This document shows positions 1 through 7,953 of a stretch of DNA of 64,000 nucleotides, piece after piece (position 1 is the first letter of the stretch; every line of letters starts with the position of its first letter). The stretch spans positions 1 through 64,000 of the forward strand of contig CADEGF010000034.1 of assembly GCA_902826815.1 (NCBI GenBank). The letters run 5' to 3'. Origin of the DNA: an uncultured Mycobacteriaceae bacterium (GTDB lineage Bacteria > Actinomycetota > Actinomycetes > Mycobacteriales > Mycobacteriaceae). The notes beneath the pieces were generated by a model. The model saw only the letters and a program-made list of their open reading frames with translations. It had not been told where the DNA came from and did not search any database. The position numbers and the translations under genes were made by a program.

Positions 1-25
1 CCACACAACTCTATGGGTGCAGCCC

Positions 26-43
26 AGCCGAACCCTTTCGGCT
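26..43 (-). terminator. possible terminator hairpin after the first amidohydrolase gene
   Basis: A 7-bp perfect stem (AGCCGAA/TTCGGCT) with a 4-base loop sits at the stop codon of the leftmost gene, where a terminator for minus-strand transcription would lie. There is no U-rich tail, so this is only a candidate. Confidence 0.25.
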
Positions 44-1058
44 AGTCGGTCATGCCGAGCAATTTCGCCGCGTTGAGGCCAGCGACCTTGTCGCGAACCG
101 GGCCAGCATCGATCGCCTCGTGCATCGCGCCGACGGGATCGTCGACGCCCATGTCGAACGGATAGTCGCTGCCGAGCATGACGTGATCTTCACCGATCGT
201 CTCGACGAGGAACTGCAACGCCCGCGGGCTGTGGGTCAACGAGTCCGCATAGAACGAATCCAGGTACGAGTACGGGTTTTTCATCGGCGGATTGCTCGGC
301 GCCAGCCGGGCCTCGTACCCATGCTCCCAGCGGCTGAGGATGTACGGGGCCGCCCCGCCGCCGTGGGCGAAGCACGTCTTGAGATGTCCCACATCCTCGT
401 ACACCCCGTCGAACATCAACGACGCAAGCGCGCAGGCGCTCTCGATCGGCAGACCGACGAAGTTGCCCATGTCGTGGCGGTTGATCCGCCCCTCCCGTAG
501 GCCGAGTGGCGGCGGGGACGGATGCAGGAAGATGAACGCGTCCAACTCGGCGACCGCCTCCCAGAACGGCCTCAGGCACTTGTCGCCGAGGTTCTGCCCG
601 TCGACCTGTGTGCTGATCTGGGCGCCCGCGAAGCCCAGTTCGAGCATCGCCCTTCGCAGCTCCTTTGCGGCGGCGTCGGGATCCTGAAGGGGAACGTTGG
701 CCAACGGGCGGAAGCGGTTGGGATGCGGCTCCGTCGCCTCGGCCATCGAGTCGTTCATGGTCTGGCTGATCTTCAGCCCGTCCTCGGCGCCCGCGAGGTA
801 CTGCATCAGCGGCGGTGCCACCGAGGCGGCGACGACGTCGAGTCCCACCCGGTCCATGTGTTCGATGGCGGCCTCCACCTCGCAGAGTTCCGGCGGGAGT
901 TCCTGGGTGAACTCGCGGAAGCCGAGGTCGACCTTGATCTCAGGGTCGCCGTTGTCGTCGACCTGATAGCGCCCCTTCAACGGCACCTTGCCGTCAGCCA
1001 CCGCCTTGACGAACGGTTTGGGGACGTGATGCCAGTGCACGTCGATGTTTTGCGTCAT
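42..1058 (-). CDS. amidohydrolase-2 (ACMSD-like) family protein
   Basis: A 338-residue TIM-barrel metal hydrolase or decarboxylase of the amidohydrolase-2 family (ACMSD, gamma-resorcylate decarboxylase relatives). Visible metal-site residues are the N-terminal HxH (H8 and H10 in DVHWHH), H179 (FLHP), H232 (AHGGG) and D298 (LGSDYP). The ATG at 1058 is chosen because a GAAGGAG ribosome site precedes it; the upstream in-frame extension is unlikely to be coding. It is clearly paralogous to the gene at 7954, which opens with the same DVHWHH motif. A TTCGAnnTCGAA palindrome lies 170 bp upstream, linking it to the catabolic locus to its right. The likely reaction is non-oxidative decarboxylation or C-C hydrolysis of a ring-derived acid; the substrate is unknown. 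Confidence 0.88.
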   Translation of the reverse strand: MTQNIDVHWHHVPKPFVKAVADGKVPLKGRYQVDDNGDPEIKVDLGFREFTQELPPELCEVEAAIEHMDRVGLDVVAASVAPPLMQYLAGAEDGLKISQTMNDSMAEATEPHPNRFRPLANVPLQDPDAAAKELRRAMLELGFAGAQISTQVDGQNLGDKCLRPFWEAVAELDAFIFLHPSPPPLGLREGRINRHDMGNFVGLPIESACALASLMFDGVYEDVGHLKTCFAHGGGAAPYILSRWEHGYEARLAPSNPPMKNPYSYLDSFYADSLTHSPRALQFLVETIGEDHVMLGSDYPFDMGVDDPVGAMHEAIDAGPVRDKVAGLNAAKLLGMTD

Positions 1059-1227
1059 ACGAAATTGGCTCCTTCGGGTTTCAGTCAGGACCCGAAACGC
1101 CAGCTGCAAACTCTTTCGGATCGCAGATGGTCAACATGTGACCCGACCCGAAGGCTCCTCGGCCGCTTCGATAACGACACCAGCTTCTCCATCGCCGCCA
1201 CCCGCGTCAAGTCTTGGAGGGCGACGG

Positions 1228-1239
1228 TTCGAAATCGAA
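1228..1239. promoter_or_regulatory. TTCGAnnTCGAA operator candidate, site 1
   Basis: TTCGAAATCGAA: half-sites TTCGA and TCGAA separated by two bases. It lies in the 213-bp gap between the MarR fusion gene and the amidohydrolase gene, 170 bp upstream of the latter's start. It shares the core with palindromes at 4877, 18102 and 19970. Confidence 0.55.
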
Positions 1240-1271
1240 GGACTTTCAAGCGGACTGGGGCACTCACCCGG

Positions 1272-2663
1272 TCATGAATGGATGCCGTCGTACAGGCCTG
1301 CGCCCGCGGTGCGCTCGTATTCGCTTCGCAGTCGACGGGACAACTGGCGCGCCCGATGCACCGGCTCAGGAAGCCTCAGTTGCTCTGTCGTGTGCACGGC
1401 GACGTCACGGGCGAGCTCGGGCGTGGTGAGCCAGCCCGCGTGCGCCACGATCGTGTTGCTTCGTTCATGTGTGCGCACCTGATAGCCGACCACCTCGCCG
1501 TCAAGCCGGACCGGACCCGCGTCGCCTCGGTTGGCACCGGTTTCCGGTGCGATGCCGACATCGGTCTTGTCCGTGATCCCGATCGTGGGGATGCCAAGTG
1601 CACTGCCGAGCTGAATGGCCAGGCCCGCCCTGCGCACATGGTCGCGCCCCGCAGCGTTGACGATGACTACATCCGGGCGCATCGGCAGTGCGTGCACGAC
1701 GTCTTCGAGGATCGGGCCGACCGCAACCGCCAGGTACCCGGGGTGATACGGGCGGGTCAACCGGCGCGTACAGGTGGCGGTTGCCACCAGCGTGTGGCCC
1801 TTCATCACCACGGCTCCGGCCCACGCGATGTTGCGTGGTGCGCCCGCCGTTCTCGTCGTCGGAAGCGATACGAACACACCACCGATCGCAGGATGCGCCC
1901 CTTGCGGCCATTGCCACGGGGGTGCACTCTTCGCCTTGCGCGCGAGGTCGTGTTGCAGGTCTTCCAGCTCGGAGTCCGACGATGGCCACATGTTGATCCG
2001 GACGAACGCGTCAGATGCTTGCGGCGATGCGGCCGGAACGGTCCAATTTGCGCTGTCGGGATGCGGCAGGCCACTAGTACGACGTCGCGGCGCCGGGTCT
2101 TCGTATTCGACCAGCATGCCGCGCATCTCGCGCAACGCGGTGTCGATGTTGTGAAGGTCCGACTCGCCGAAGAGGTCGTGACCCTTCTGCGTGCACGCCG
2201 CCATGGCCCGGTTCACCATGTCGAGGCCGAGCGCGGTGAGCACCACCGGCATGTTGCGTCGGTCGGACTGGTCAGCGGTGCGTTCGATGAATCCCTTCGC
2301 CTCCAGCCTGCACAGCCGGTTGGTGACCGCGGCCGGCGACAGCAGCAGCAGCCGGTGCAGGTCGCGGGGCAGCATCCGAAACGGCGGCCCTGCGCCGCGC
2401 AGCGTCGCAAGCACCAGGAACTGACCCCAGTCGAGGCCGTACACCGAGGAAGCCCGCTCCATGCACTGCTGCAGAACATGCGCCATCCGGGAGAGTCGCG
2501 CGGTGACCGCTATCGACTCCACCTCGGTGCGCGCCTCTTCGGAGAACGCCCCGAGGACGGCGTCGACGGGATCGACGCCGAGCGGTTCATGCGTGATGTC
2601 GCGCATCGGCGCGAGGGGGTAGACGTTGTCGCGCTGCACGGGTATTCGACGGGCCTGTGTCAC
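1272..2663 (-). CDS. MarR-family regulator fused to an endonuclease V-like domain with lost catalytic acids
   Basis: A 463-residue protein. Residues about 50-190 form a MarR winged helix-turn-helix (LSPAAVTNRLCRLEAKGFIER, then DQSDRRN as the wing). Residues about 255-447 match endonuclease V along their length: GGVFVS, PYHPGYLA, PDVVIVNAAG, HVRRAGLA, GIPTIGI, DGEVVGYQVRT and RLPEPVHRA. Compared with active EndoV, as I recall Thermotoga maritima D43, E89 and D110, the positions here are F264, V315 and N336, so nuclease activity is probably lost. The PYxP DNA-wedge motif (305-308) and the H116 equivalent (H342) remain. The start is GTG with a strong AGGAGG. It is the last gene of the CaiB-MaoC-MaoC operon and is probably its regulator. 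The EndoV fold is assigned from recalled motifs; no search was run. Confidence 0.85.
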   Translation of the reverse strand: MTQARRIPVQRDNVYPLAPMRDITHEPLGVDPVDAVLGAFSEEARTEVESIAVTARLSRMAHVLQQCMERASSVYGLDWGQFLVLATLRGAGPPFRMLPRDLHRLLLLSPAAVTNRLCRLEAKGFIERTADQSDRRNMPVVLTALGLDMVNRAMAACTQKGHDLFGESDLHNIDTALREMRGMLVEYEDPAPRRRTSGLPHPDSANWTVPAASPQASDAFVRINMWPSSDSELEDLQHDLARKAKSAPPWQWPQGAHPAIGGVFVSLPTTRTAGAPRNIAWAGAVVMKGHTLVATATCTRRLTRPYHPGYLAVAVGPILEDVVHALPMRPDVVIVNAAGRDHVRRAGLAIQLGSALGIPTIGITDKTDVGIAPETGANRGDAGPVRLDGEVVGYQVRTHERSNTIVAHAGWLTTPELARDVAVHTTEQLRLPEPVHRARQLSRRLRSEYERTAGAGLYDGIHS

Positions 2664-2672
2664 GGGTGCCTC

Positions 2673-3110
2673 CTAGCTTCGCGTCGGCAGGACGACGACG
2701 GCACTTCCTGGCGTCGTCACCTCGCCGCGCGAGTTCTCGATCCAGATCTCCAGCTCGACACGGGTTTCACCCGCGACGACCGACGCATCGCGGACCACTC
2801 CGCGACAGCGCAGGTCTTCCCCCGGTTCGTCCAACCCCCGATACGAGCAGCGGAACGACACGACGCGACCATCGGGCGCGATCCAGTCGTGTAGTAGCTG
2901 ACCGAGAAAGGCGTACTTGAGTGCGCCGTGCACGACAAGTCCGGGAAGCCCGGAAGCGCGCGCGAATTCGGCGTCGTAGTGGATCTCGTAAAAATCTGGG
3001 GCTGCCCCCGCCCACATGACCAGCTGTCGCGGCGTGCAATTCTTCACCAGCTCGGGCAGTTCATCGCCGGGGTGGACGTCCTCGGCGTAGATCTGCTGGG
3101 CTGGTGTCAC
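2673..3110 (-). CDS. MaoC-like hot-dog hydratase, catalytic-type subunit
   Basis: A 145-residue single hot-dog domain protein of the MaoC/(R)-hydratase family, which adds water to enoyl-CoA thioesters. The hydratase motif is visible as AAPDFYEIHYD, with D39 and H44 as the probable catalytic pair, followed by GLVVHG. It starts at GTG and overlaps the preceding MaoC-like gene by 4 bases (GTGA), so the two are translationally coupled. The partner lacks the His, so the pair looks like a heteromeric hydratase of the HadAB or ChsH1-ChsH2 kind. Ten bases downstream lies the MarR fusion gene. The substrate is unknown, presumably a CoA ester made by the CoA-transferase at 3589. Confidence 0.85.
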   Translation of the reverse strand: MTPAQQIYAEDVHPGDELPELVKNCTPRQLVMWAGAAPDFYEIHYDAEFARASGLPGLVVHGALKYAFLGQLLHDWIAPDGRVVSFRCSYRGLDEPGEDLRCRGVVRDASVVAGETRVELEIWIENSRGEVTTPGSAVVVLPTRS

Positions 3111-3592
3111 GCCCCGTCATCTCCTCGGTAGTTGATCACCGTGGCGGTCAATTTGCATACAAGTTCACTGTGCCTGGAGAACCGCACCTCGCGGGTCAAA
3201 ATCACCATTTGTCCCAAGGATCCCTGCCGTTCCTTGATGTCGACGAGGACCGGGGTGGCCACCAGTTCGTCGCCCGCGAAGACCGTCGCGAGGTACTCCA
3301 GCTCGGTGCCACCGTTGACACTGCGGGCCAGACCGGGCAACAGTCCCCGGATGGGTGGACCCGGCTCCGGCTCGCCAGGTCGGAAGCGCGGCACACCGAG
3401 GTATCCCGGTGGTGCGGGCAGGCGCGGGTAACCGCGCTCGCGGGCGACGTCCTCGTCGAAGTAGACGGGGTCGTCGTAGCCGACGGCGCGCGCCCATGCC
3501 CGGATGCCGGTGCGGTCGACCTCATGGATGATCGCGGGCCAAGGTTTCCCGATCAGCGCCTTGATGTCCTCGGTGAGCAGCGAGGTGGTCAA
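3107..3592 (-). CDS. MaoC-like (FAS1-dehydratase-region) non-catalytic subunit
   Basis: A 161-residue hot-dog protein resembling the N-terminal MaoC dehydratase domain (LIGKPWPAIIHEVDRTGI, then YDDPVYFDEDVAR). At the place where catalytic MaoC proteins carry Asn-x-x-His it reads DPVYFD, so it probably acts as the structural or substrate-binding half of a heterodimer with the 145-residue protein at 2673. The chosen start is the TTG at 3592, because its bases overlap the stop of the CoA-transferase gene (TTGA) and the homology begins there; the longer in-frame reading lies inside the CoA-transferase gene. The end overlaps the next gene by GTGA. Confidence 0.8.
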   Translation of the reverse strand: MTTSLLTEDIKALIGKPWPAIIHEVDRTGIRAWARAVGYDDPVYFDEDVARERGYPRLPAPPGYLGVPRFRPGEPEPGPPIRGLLPGLARSVNGGTELEYLATVFAGDELVATPVLVDIKERQGSLGQMVILTREVRFSRHSELVCKLTATVINYRGDDGA

Positions 3593-4770
3593 CCGAACGC
3601 CCCCGCCGCCGCCAGCTTCTCGATCTGCTCCCTCGTGTAACCGAGCACCCGGCTCAACACGTCCGAGACGTCGCCGCCCAGCGTCGGGGGCGCAGTCGTT
3701 TCCGGCTCTGCACCGCCTACGACCTTGATGGCGTTCCCGACGGCGCGCATCTCGCGCCCGTTCTGGACGAACGACTTGATCATCCGGCGAACCTCGATGT
3801 GCTTGTCGGAGAACATCTCCGGCATCCTGTTCACCGGTGCGGCGGGAACCCCGCCGTCTTGCAGCATCGCCAGCCACTGTCGGCTCGGGCGTGTCTTGAT
3901 GATGGACTCCAGCAGCGGCAGCAGCTCGCTGCGGTGTGCCTGACGCGACTTGGCGTCGGCGAACTCGGGTTTGTTCGTGATCTCGTCGACGCCGAGCACC
4001 GCGCAGAACTTGGACCAGAAATGCTCCTCGCGCGGAGCGACGACGATGTAGCGGTTGTCACTGCATCGGAATGCCTGCCACGGGGTGATGAACGGGTGCG
4101 AGGAGCCCTGCGGTTGCTGGTCGGTTCCGGTGTTGAGGTAGAGGGTGCCGACGTGGGCGAGCATCTCGACCATCACGTCGAACATCGCGATGTCGATGTG
4201 CGTGCCCTCGCCGGACTCGCGGCGCGCCTCGACCGCCGCAAGCAAGGCGACCGCGGAGAACACCCCTGCGAGCAGGTCTGCGATCGGAATCCCCATGATG
4301 ACAGGGGGTCTGCCCTGTTCGCCCATGATGGACATGTGGCCGGTCATCGCCTGCAGGATCAGGTCATACGCCGGCAGGACGCGGTAGGGACTATCCGTGC
4401 CGAAGCCCGACACCGACACTAGGACGATGCGCGGATTCACCGCACGTAGGCTGTCGTAATCGATGCCGAGGCGCATCAGCACGTCCGGCCGGAAGTTTTC
4501 CACTACCGCGTCCGCCGTGCGCACCAGGTCGAGCAGAACCGCTCTTCCCTCGGTGGTGCGCAGGTCCAGCACGACGCTCTTCTTGTTCCGATTGTTCGTC
4601 AGATGGATCGCGCTTTCCTCGCCGATCCCGTAGATGCCCGACCGCCTGCCCGCGTCACCGGTCGGCGGTTCGACCTTGATCACTTCGGCCCCGAGGTCGG
4701 CGAGGATCATGTCGCCGAAGGTGCCCGCAATGACCTGACCCAACTCGATGACGCGAAGGTGGCTCAACAC
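3589..4770 (-). CDS. CaiB/BaiF family (class III) CoA-transferase
   Basis: A 393-residue class III CoA-transferase that moves CoA between carboxylic acids. Family features are the N-terminal VIELGQVIAGTFGDMILADLGAEVIKVE type opening, the NNRNKKSVVLDL segment, VVENFRPDVLMRLGID and DLLAGVFSAVALLAAV. The GTG start at 4770 has AGGAG seven bases upstream. It is the first gene of the operon CaiB-MaoC-MaoC-MarR and diverges from the DRE-TIM lyase operon across a 221-bp region with a palindromic operator candidate. In this context it would activate the acid substrate of the pathway as a CoA ester. The substrate cannot be read from the sequence. Confidence 0.9.
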   Translation of the reverse strand: MLSHLRVIELGQVIAGTFGDMILADLGAEVIKVEPPTGDAGRRSGIYGIGEESAIHLTNNRNKKSVVLDLRTTEGRAVLLDLVRTADAVVENFRPDVLMRLGIDYDSLRAVNPRIVLVSVSGFGTDSPYRVLPAYDLILQAMTGHMSIMGEQGRPPVIMGIPIADLLAGVFSAVALLAAVEARRESGEGTHIDIAMFDVMVEMLAHVGTLYLNTGTDQQPQGSSHPFITPWQAFRCSDNRYIVVAPREEHFWSKFCAVLGVDEITNKPEFADAKSRQAHRSELLPLLESIIKTRPSRQWLAMLQDGGVPAAPVNRMPEMFSDKHIEVRRMIKSFVQNGREMRAVGNAIKVVGGAEPETTAPPTLGGDVSDVLSRVLGYTREQIEKLAAAGAFG

Positions 4771-4876
4771 TTATTGCTCCTCGCGTGCGCGGGCACTACA
4801 CCCACCCGCCCGGTTGCGTCATGCAGCACATGGTCTGCCCGAGCATCCGGCCGGGGCAACCTCCACCCACGGATAT

Positions 4877-4888
4877 TTCGACGTCGAA
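4877..4888. promoter_or_regulatory. TTCGAnnTCGAA operator candidate, site 2 (divergent promoter region)
   Basis: TTCGACGTCGAA is a perfect 12-bp palindrome. It lies almost exactly midway between the divergent CoA-transferase start (107 bp away) and DRE-TIM lyase start (104 bp away), as expected for a regulator controlling both operons. Confidence 0.6.
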
Positions 4889-4904
4889 TCAAAATTCCGC
4901 AACG

Positions 4905-4934
4905 TTGAGGTACTTCTCAGCCAGGTCCTAGCAT
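4905..4934 (+). promoter_or_regulatory. candidate sigma70-type promoter of the DRE-TIM lyase operon
   Basis: TTGAGG, an 18-base spacer and TAGCAT lie 58 bp before the lyase ATG and 17 bp downstream of the palindrome at 4877. Box quality is modest and mycobacterial -35 boxes are loose, so this is only suggestive. Confidence 0.3.
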
Positions 4935-4991
4935 CGCGTTTCGTCAAGCAAGCTCGCTGACGCCGAAATCGCTTCTCCGGGAGGTTTTTTG

Positions 4992-6329
4992 ATGTCCATC
5001 GAACTGCGGGAGTGGCTGTCCGGACCTGCGGTGCCGACCGCGCCGCCGGAGAGCTCGGATACGAAGGCCGGTCATGTGCCGGACACCGGTGTCGGCACAC
5101 CGGGATTCCGCGAAGGCATGTGGGCGGTCAGCCCGTACTGCTTCGACGAGAAGATCCGATCGGATATGCACCTACCCGACACCATCCAGCTGATGGACAT
5201 GACGCTGCGCGAGGGCAGGCAGGTCGCCGGAGTCTCGGTCGGCATCGACGAAGTCCTCGAATTCGCCCGCCGGATCGACGAGGTCGGTGTGCACATCGTC
5301 GAGATGCACCACGACTTCATCGACGAAATCAAGCGGACAAAGGCCATGGGGGTCAAGTTCCGCATCCAGGCGCTGGTGCACCCGACGGCGGCACTCAACC
5401 CCGCGGCGTGCCGCGAGGAGATCGACCTGTGCCTGGACGCAGGCGCCGACATCATCTGCCCGGCGTTCGCCATCTCCGACTACAACTACAAGCTCGTCGA
5501 GTCCATGGGTGGTCTGACGATCACCCGCGAGGAGGCACTCGACCGCGCCTGCGAGGCCATTCAGTACGGCAAAGAGCAAGGCGCGTACATGAATCCGAAC
5601 CTGATGGACTTCTCGCGGTTGGACCTCGATCGTCTGAAGACCATCGTTTCGCGGCTCAAGGAAGCCGGCATCGACGGTCTGCGCATCGACGACATCTGCG
5701 GCGCGTGCATTCCGGCCGTGTACAAGCACCACGCATGGGAGGTAAAGCAGATCCTCGGCCCCAAGATTCCGCTGGCGATCCACAGCCACAACGACTTCGA
5801 GCTCGGTACGGCGGGTCAGCTCGCGGCACTCGAGGGTGGCGCGGAGGTGCTCGAGGGCTGCATCAACGGCCTCGGCGAACGCGCGGGCGTGCCCAACCTC
5901 GCGGTGATGGCGCCGGTGCTGGAGATGATGTACGGCTACGACACCGGCATGCGGCTCGAGCTGCTGCAGGACCTGTGCGAGTGGGTGGCCGACGTCTGGA
6001 ACCAGCCGATCCCCGAACATCAGGCCGGCTGCGGGCACACTGCGTTCTCCCACGCCGCCGAGGTGCACTACGCGCTGCCGGACGGCGACGAATGGTCGTT
6101 CAACGCCTGGGCGCCGCGCGTCATCGGCAACGACCACTATGTGCCTCTCTGCCACTACTCCGGCGTCGAGGCGATCAAGCGCACGGTGATCGAGCACGGC
6201 TGGGACCCCATCGACAGCGACGTCGCGCAACGGGTGCTCGAGCGTGTCCGTACAGAAGTGAGACACCGCAGGCGTGAACCGAGCGACCGCGTCCTTGCAC
6301 AGATCGTCGAAGAAGAACAGCGGCGCTGA
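4992..6329 (+). CDS. DRE-TIM metallolyase (HMG-CoA lyase / isopropylmalate synthase-like)
   Basis: A 445-residue TIM-barrel protein of the pyruvate carboxyltransferase/HMGL superfamily, which makes or breaks C-C bonds next to carbonyls with a divalent metal. The signature MDMTLREG (D69, R73, E74) and the metal-binding IHSHND (H264, H266, N267) are intact. GCINGLGERAGVPNLA matches the usual downstream family motif. The ATG at 4992 follows GGGAGG; the TTG directly before it is not needed. It is the first gene of a seven-gene plus-strand operon. The product could be an acyl-CoA lyase or a Claisen-type synthase; the sequence alone does not decide. Confidence 0.87.
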   Translation: MSIELREWLSGPAVPTAPPESSDTKAGHVPDTGVGTPGFREGMWAVSPYCFDEKIRSDMHLPDTIQLMDMTLREGRQVAGVSVGIDEVLEFARRIDEVGVHIVEMHHDFIDEIKRTKAMGVKFRIQALVHPTAALNPAACREEIDLCLDAGADIICPAFAISDYNYKLVESMGGLTITREEALDRACEAIQYGKEQGAYMNPNLMDFSRLDLDRLKTIVSRLKEAGIDGLRIDDICGACIPAVYKHHAWEVKQILGPKIPLAIHSHNDFELGTAGQLAALEGGAEVLEGCINGLGERAGVPNLAVMAPVLEMMYGYDTGMRLELLQDLCEWVADVWNQPIPEHQAGCGHTAFSHAAEVHYALPDGDEWSFNAWAPRVIGNDHYVPLCHYSGVEAIKRTVIEHGWDPIDSDVAQRVLERVRTEVRHRRREPSDRVLAQIVEEEQRR

Positions 6330-6358
6330 GCCGTCCCAACGAGAAGTAAGGAACATTC

Positions 6359-7141
6359 ATGAGGCAACTGGACGGCAAGAACGTCTTCCTGACCGGCGCA
6401 AGCAAGGGGATGGGGCGGGAGATCGCGCGCGGTCTCGCCAAGGAAGGCGCGTCGATCGCGCTGGTGGCCCGCACCGAGTCGGCGCTCAAGGAACTGGCCG
6501 AGGAAGTGGCAGGCCTTGGCGGGCGGGCGATCGCGGTGCCGACCGACGTCACCGACAAGGAGCAGATCAAGGAAGCAGTGCGGCGCGCCCGCGACGAATT
6601 CGGCCAGATCGACATCCTGATCAACAGCGCGGGTGTGCTCGACAATGAGCCGATCGCCAACCACAGCGACGAGGCGTGGGAATTCCACTACGGCGTCAAT
6701 GTGAACTCGTACTTCTACACGATCCGCGAGATCATCGGCGAGATGCTGGACCGCCGTTCCGGCCGGATCATCAACATCGCGTCGACGTCGAGCAAGGTAC
6801 CGATCGGGCCCAACCGTGCTGCCTACGTGTCGTCGAAGCACGCGGTGCTCGGATTAACCAAGGAGGTCGCGTTCGAGGCCGCGCCGTTCGGCGTGACCGT
6901 CAACGCCATCTGCCCCGGCTTCGTGTTGACCGACATGGTCGAGGACAGCATGCGCAAATTCGCCCGTGACTCCGGGAAGACTCCGGAGGAGACTCGGGCG
7001 ATGTGGATCGCCAAGATCCCGATGGGCCGGTTCATCGACCCGACCGAGGTGGTGGGGCTGGTGCTGTTCCTGGTGTCCGACTCCGCAGGCGCGATCACCA
7101 TGCAGGCCATCAACGTCGACGGCGGCTTCTGCCCCAACTGA
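6359..7141 (+). CDS. short-chain dehydrogenase/reductase (SDR)
   Basis: A 260-residue classical SDR with the nucleotide-binding TGASKGMG at residues 14-21, the NSAG motif, a catalytic Ser in INIASTSS and the YVSSK catalytic Tyr-Lys. The C-terminal ITMQAINVDGG is typical of FabG-like members. It probably interconverts a hydroxyl and a keto group on a pathway intermediate with NAD(P)(H). It lies 29 bp downstream of the lyase gene with GAAGTAAGGA before the ATG, and 16 bp upstream of the enoyl-CoA hydratase, in the same operon. Confidence 0.9.
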   Translation: MRQLDGKNVFLTGASKGMGREIARGLAKEGASIALVARTESALKELAEEVAGLGGRAIAVPTDVTDKEQIKEAVRRARDEFGQIDILINSAGVLDNEPIANHSDEAWEFHYGVNVNSYFYTIREIIGEMLDRRSGRIINIASTSSKVPIGPNRAAYVSSKHAVLGLTKEVAFEAAPFGVTVNAICPGFVLTDMVEDSMRKFARDSGKTPEETRAMWIAKIPMGRFIDPTEVVGLVLFLVSDSAGAITMQAINVDGGFCPN

Positions 7142-7157
7142 TTTCGAAAGGACTTCG

Positions 7158-7949
7158 ATGAAGGTCACCAGCATCGGGGACGTGTCCCTGGTCGAGACCG
7201 TCTACGAGAAGCGGGACAAGGTCGCCTACATCACGCTCGACCGTGAGAGCGCGGCCAACGCGTTCAACGTGCAGATGTGCAACGAGATGACGGCCATCTG
7301 GACCGACTTCAACAACGACCAGGACTCCTGGGTGGCGGTTGTCACCGGGGCAGGGGAGAAGTACTTCTGCTCGGGCGTCGACGTCAAGGAGTCACGCACG
7401 AGGCCGATGGGGCACATCTGGCTCCCGGTCGCGCGGATCATGGAGGAGATTCACAAGCCGATCATCTCCGCCGTCAACGGCATCTGCTGCGGAGGCGGGC
7501 TGCACTTCCTCTCCGACACCGACATCATCATCGGGTCGACGAACGCGGTGTTCTTCGACTCGCACGTGAACGTCGGCCTGGTCTCCGGCTGGGAGCCGAT
7601 CGGCCTCAGCCGTCGCATCCCGCTGAACTACGTGCTGCGAATGACATTGCAGGGCCGCAACTACAAGATCGATGCGGCCGAAGCGCTTCGTATCGGGCTG
7701 GTCACCGAGATTGTCGAACCAGACCAGTTGCAGGCCAAGGCGGACGAGATCGCGCAGGACATCCTGCAGAACGCGCCGCTGGCCACAAGGTGGTCCAAAC
7801 ACGCGATCATCGAGGGTCTCAACCACGGCATGCGTGACTCCCTCGAGTTGTCGGCGTACATGCTCAAGGAGGTCTGGGACACCGAAGACCGGATGGAAGG
7901 CGCCCAGGCGTTCGCCGAGCGACGCAAGCCCGTCTGGAAGGGCAAATAG
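7158..7949 (+). CDS. enoyl-CoA hydratase/isomerase (crotonase) family protein
   Basis: A 263-residue crotonase-fold protein. The CoA-binding and oxyanion-hole segments are recognisable (SGVDVKES; INGICCGGGLHFLSDTDIII in the paired region is VNGICCGGG). The ATG at 7158 follows GAAAGGA; a longer in-frame reading runs into the SDR gene and is not credible. The usual hydratase Glu positions are not conserved in an obvious way (VNVGLVSGWEP in place of the EVxLG stretch), so the reaction could be isomerisation, hydrolysis or C-C cleavage rather than hydration. It sits between the SDR and amidohydrolase genes of the operon. Confidence 0.85.
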   Translation: MKVTSIGDVSLVETVYEKRDKVAYITLDRESAANAFNVQMCNEMTAIWTDFNNDQDSWVAVVTGAGEKYFCSGVDVKESRTRPMGHIWLPVARIMEEIHKPIISAVNGICCGGGLHFLSDTDIIIGSTNAVFFDSHVNVGLVSGWEPIGLSRRIPLNYVLRMTLQGRNYKIDAAEALRIGLVTEIVEPDQLQAKADEIAQDILQNAPLATRWSKHAIIEGLNHGMRDSLELSAYMLKEVWDTEDRMEGAQAFAERRKPVWKGK

Positions 7950-7953
7950 TCTC

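Noticed and set aside
120-1277. Long plus-strand reading frames over the first amidohydrolase gene
   Set aside because: They are antisense shadows typical of high-GC coding DNA; the minus-strand protein has full family motifs.
5012-6277. 421-codon plus-strand frame overlapping the DRE-TIM lyase
   Set aside because: The product is Arg/Gly/His-rich with no motif, whereas the frame used carries the intact DRE-TIM signature.
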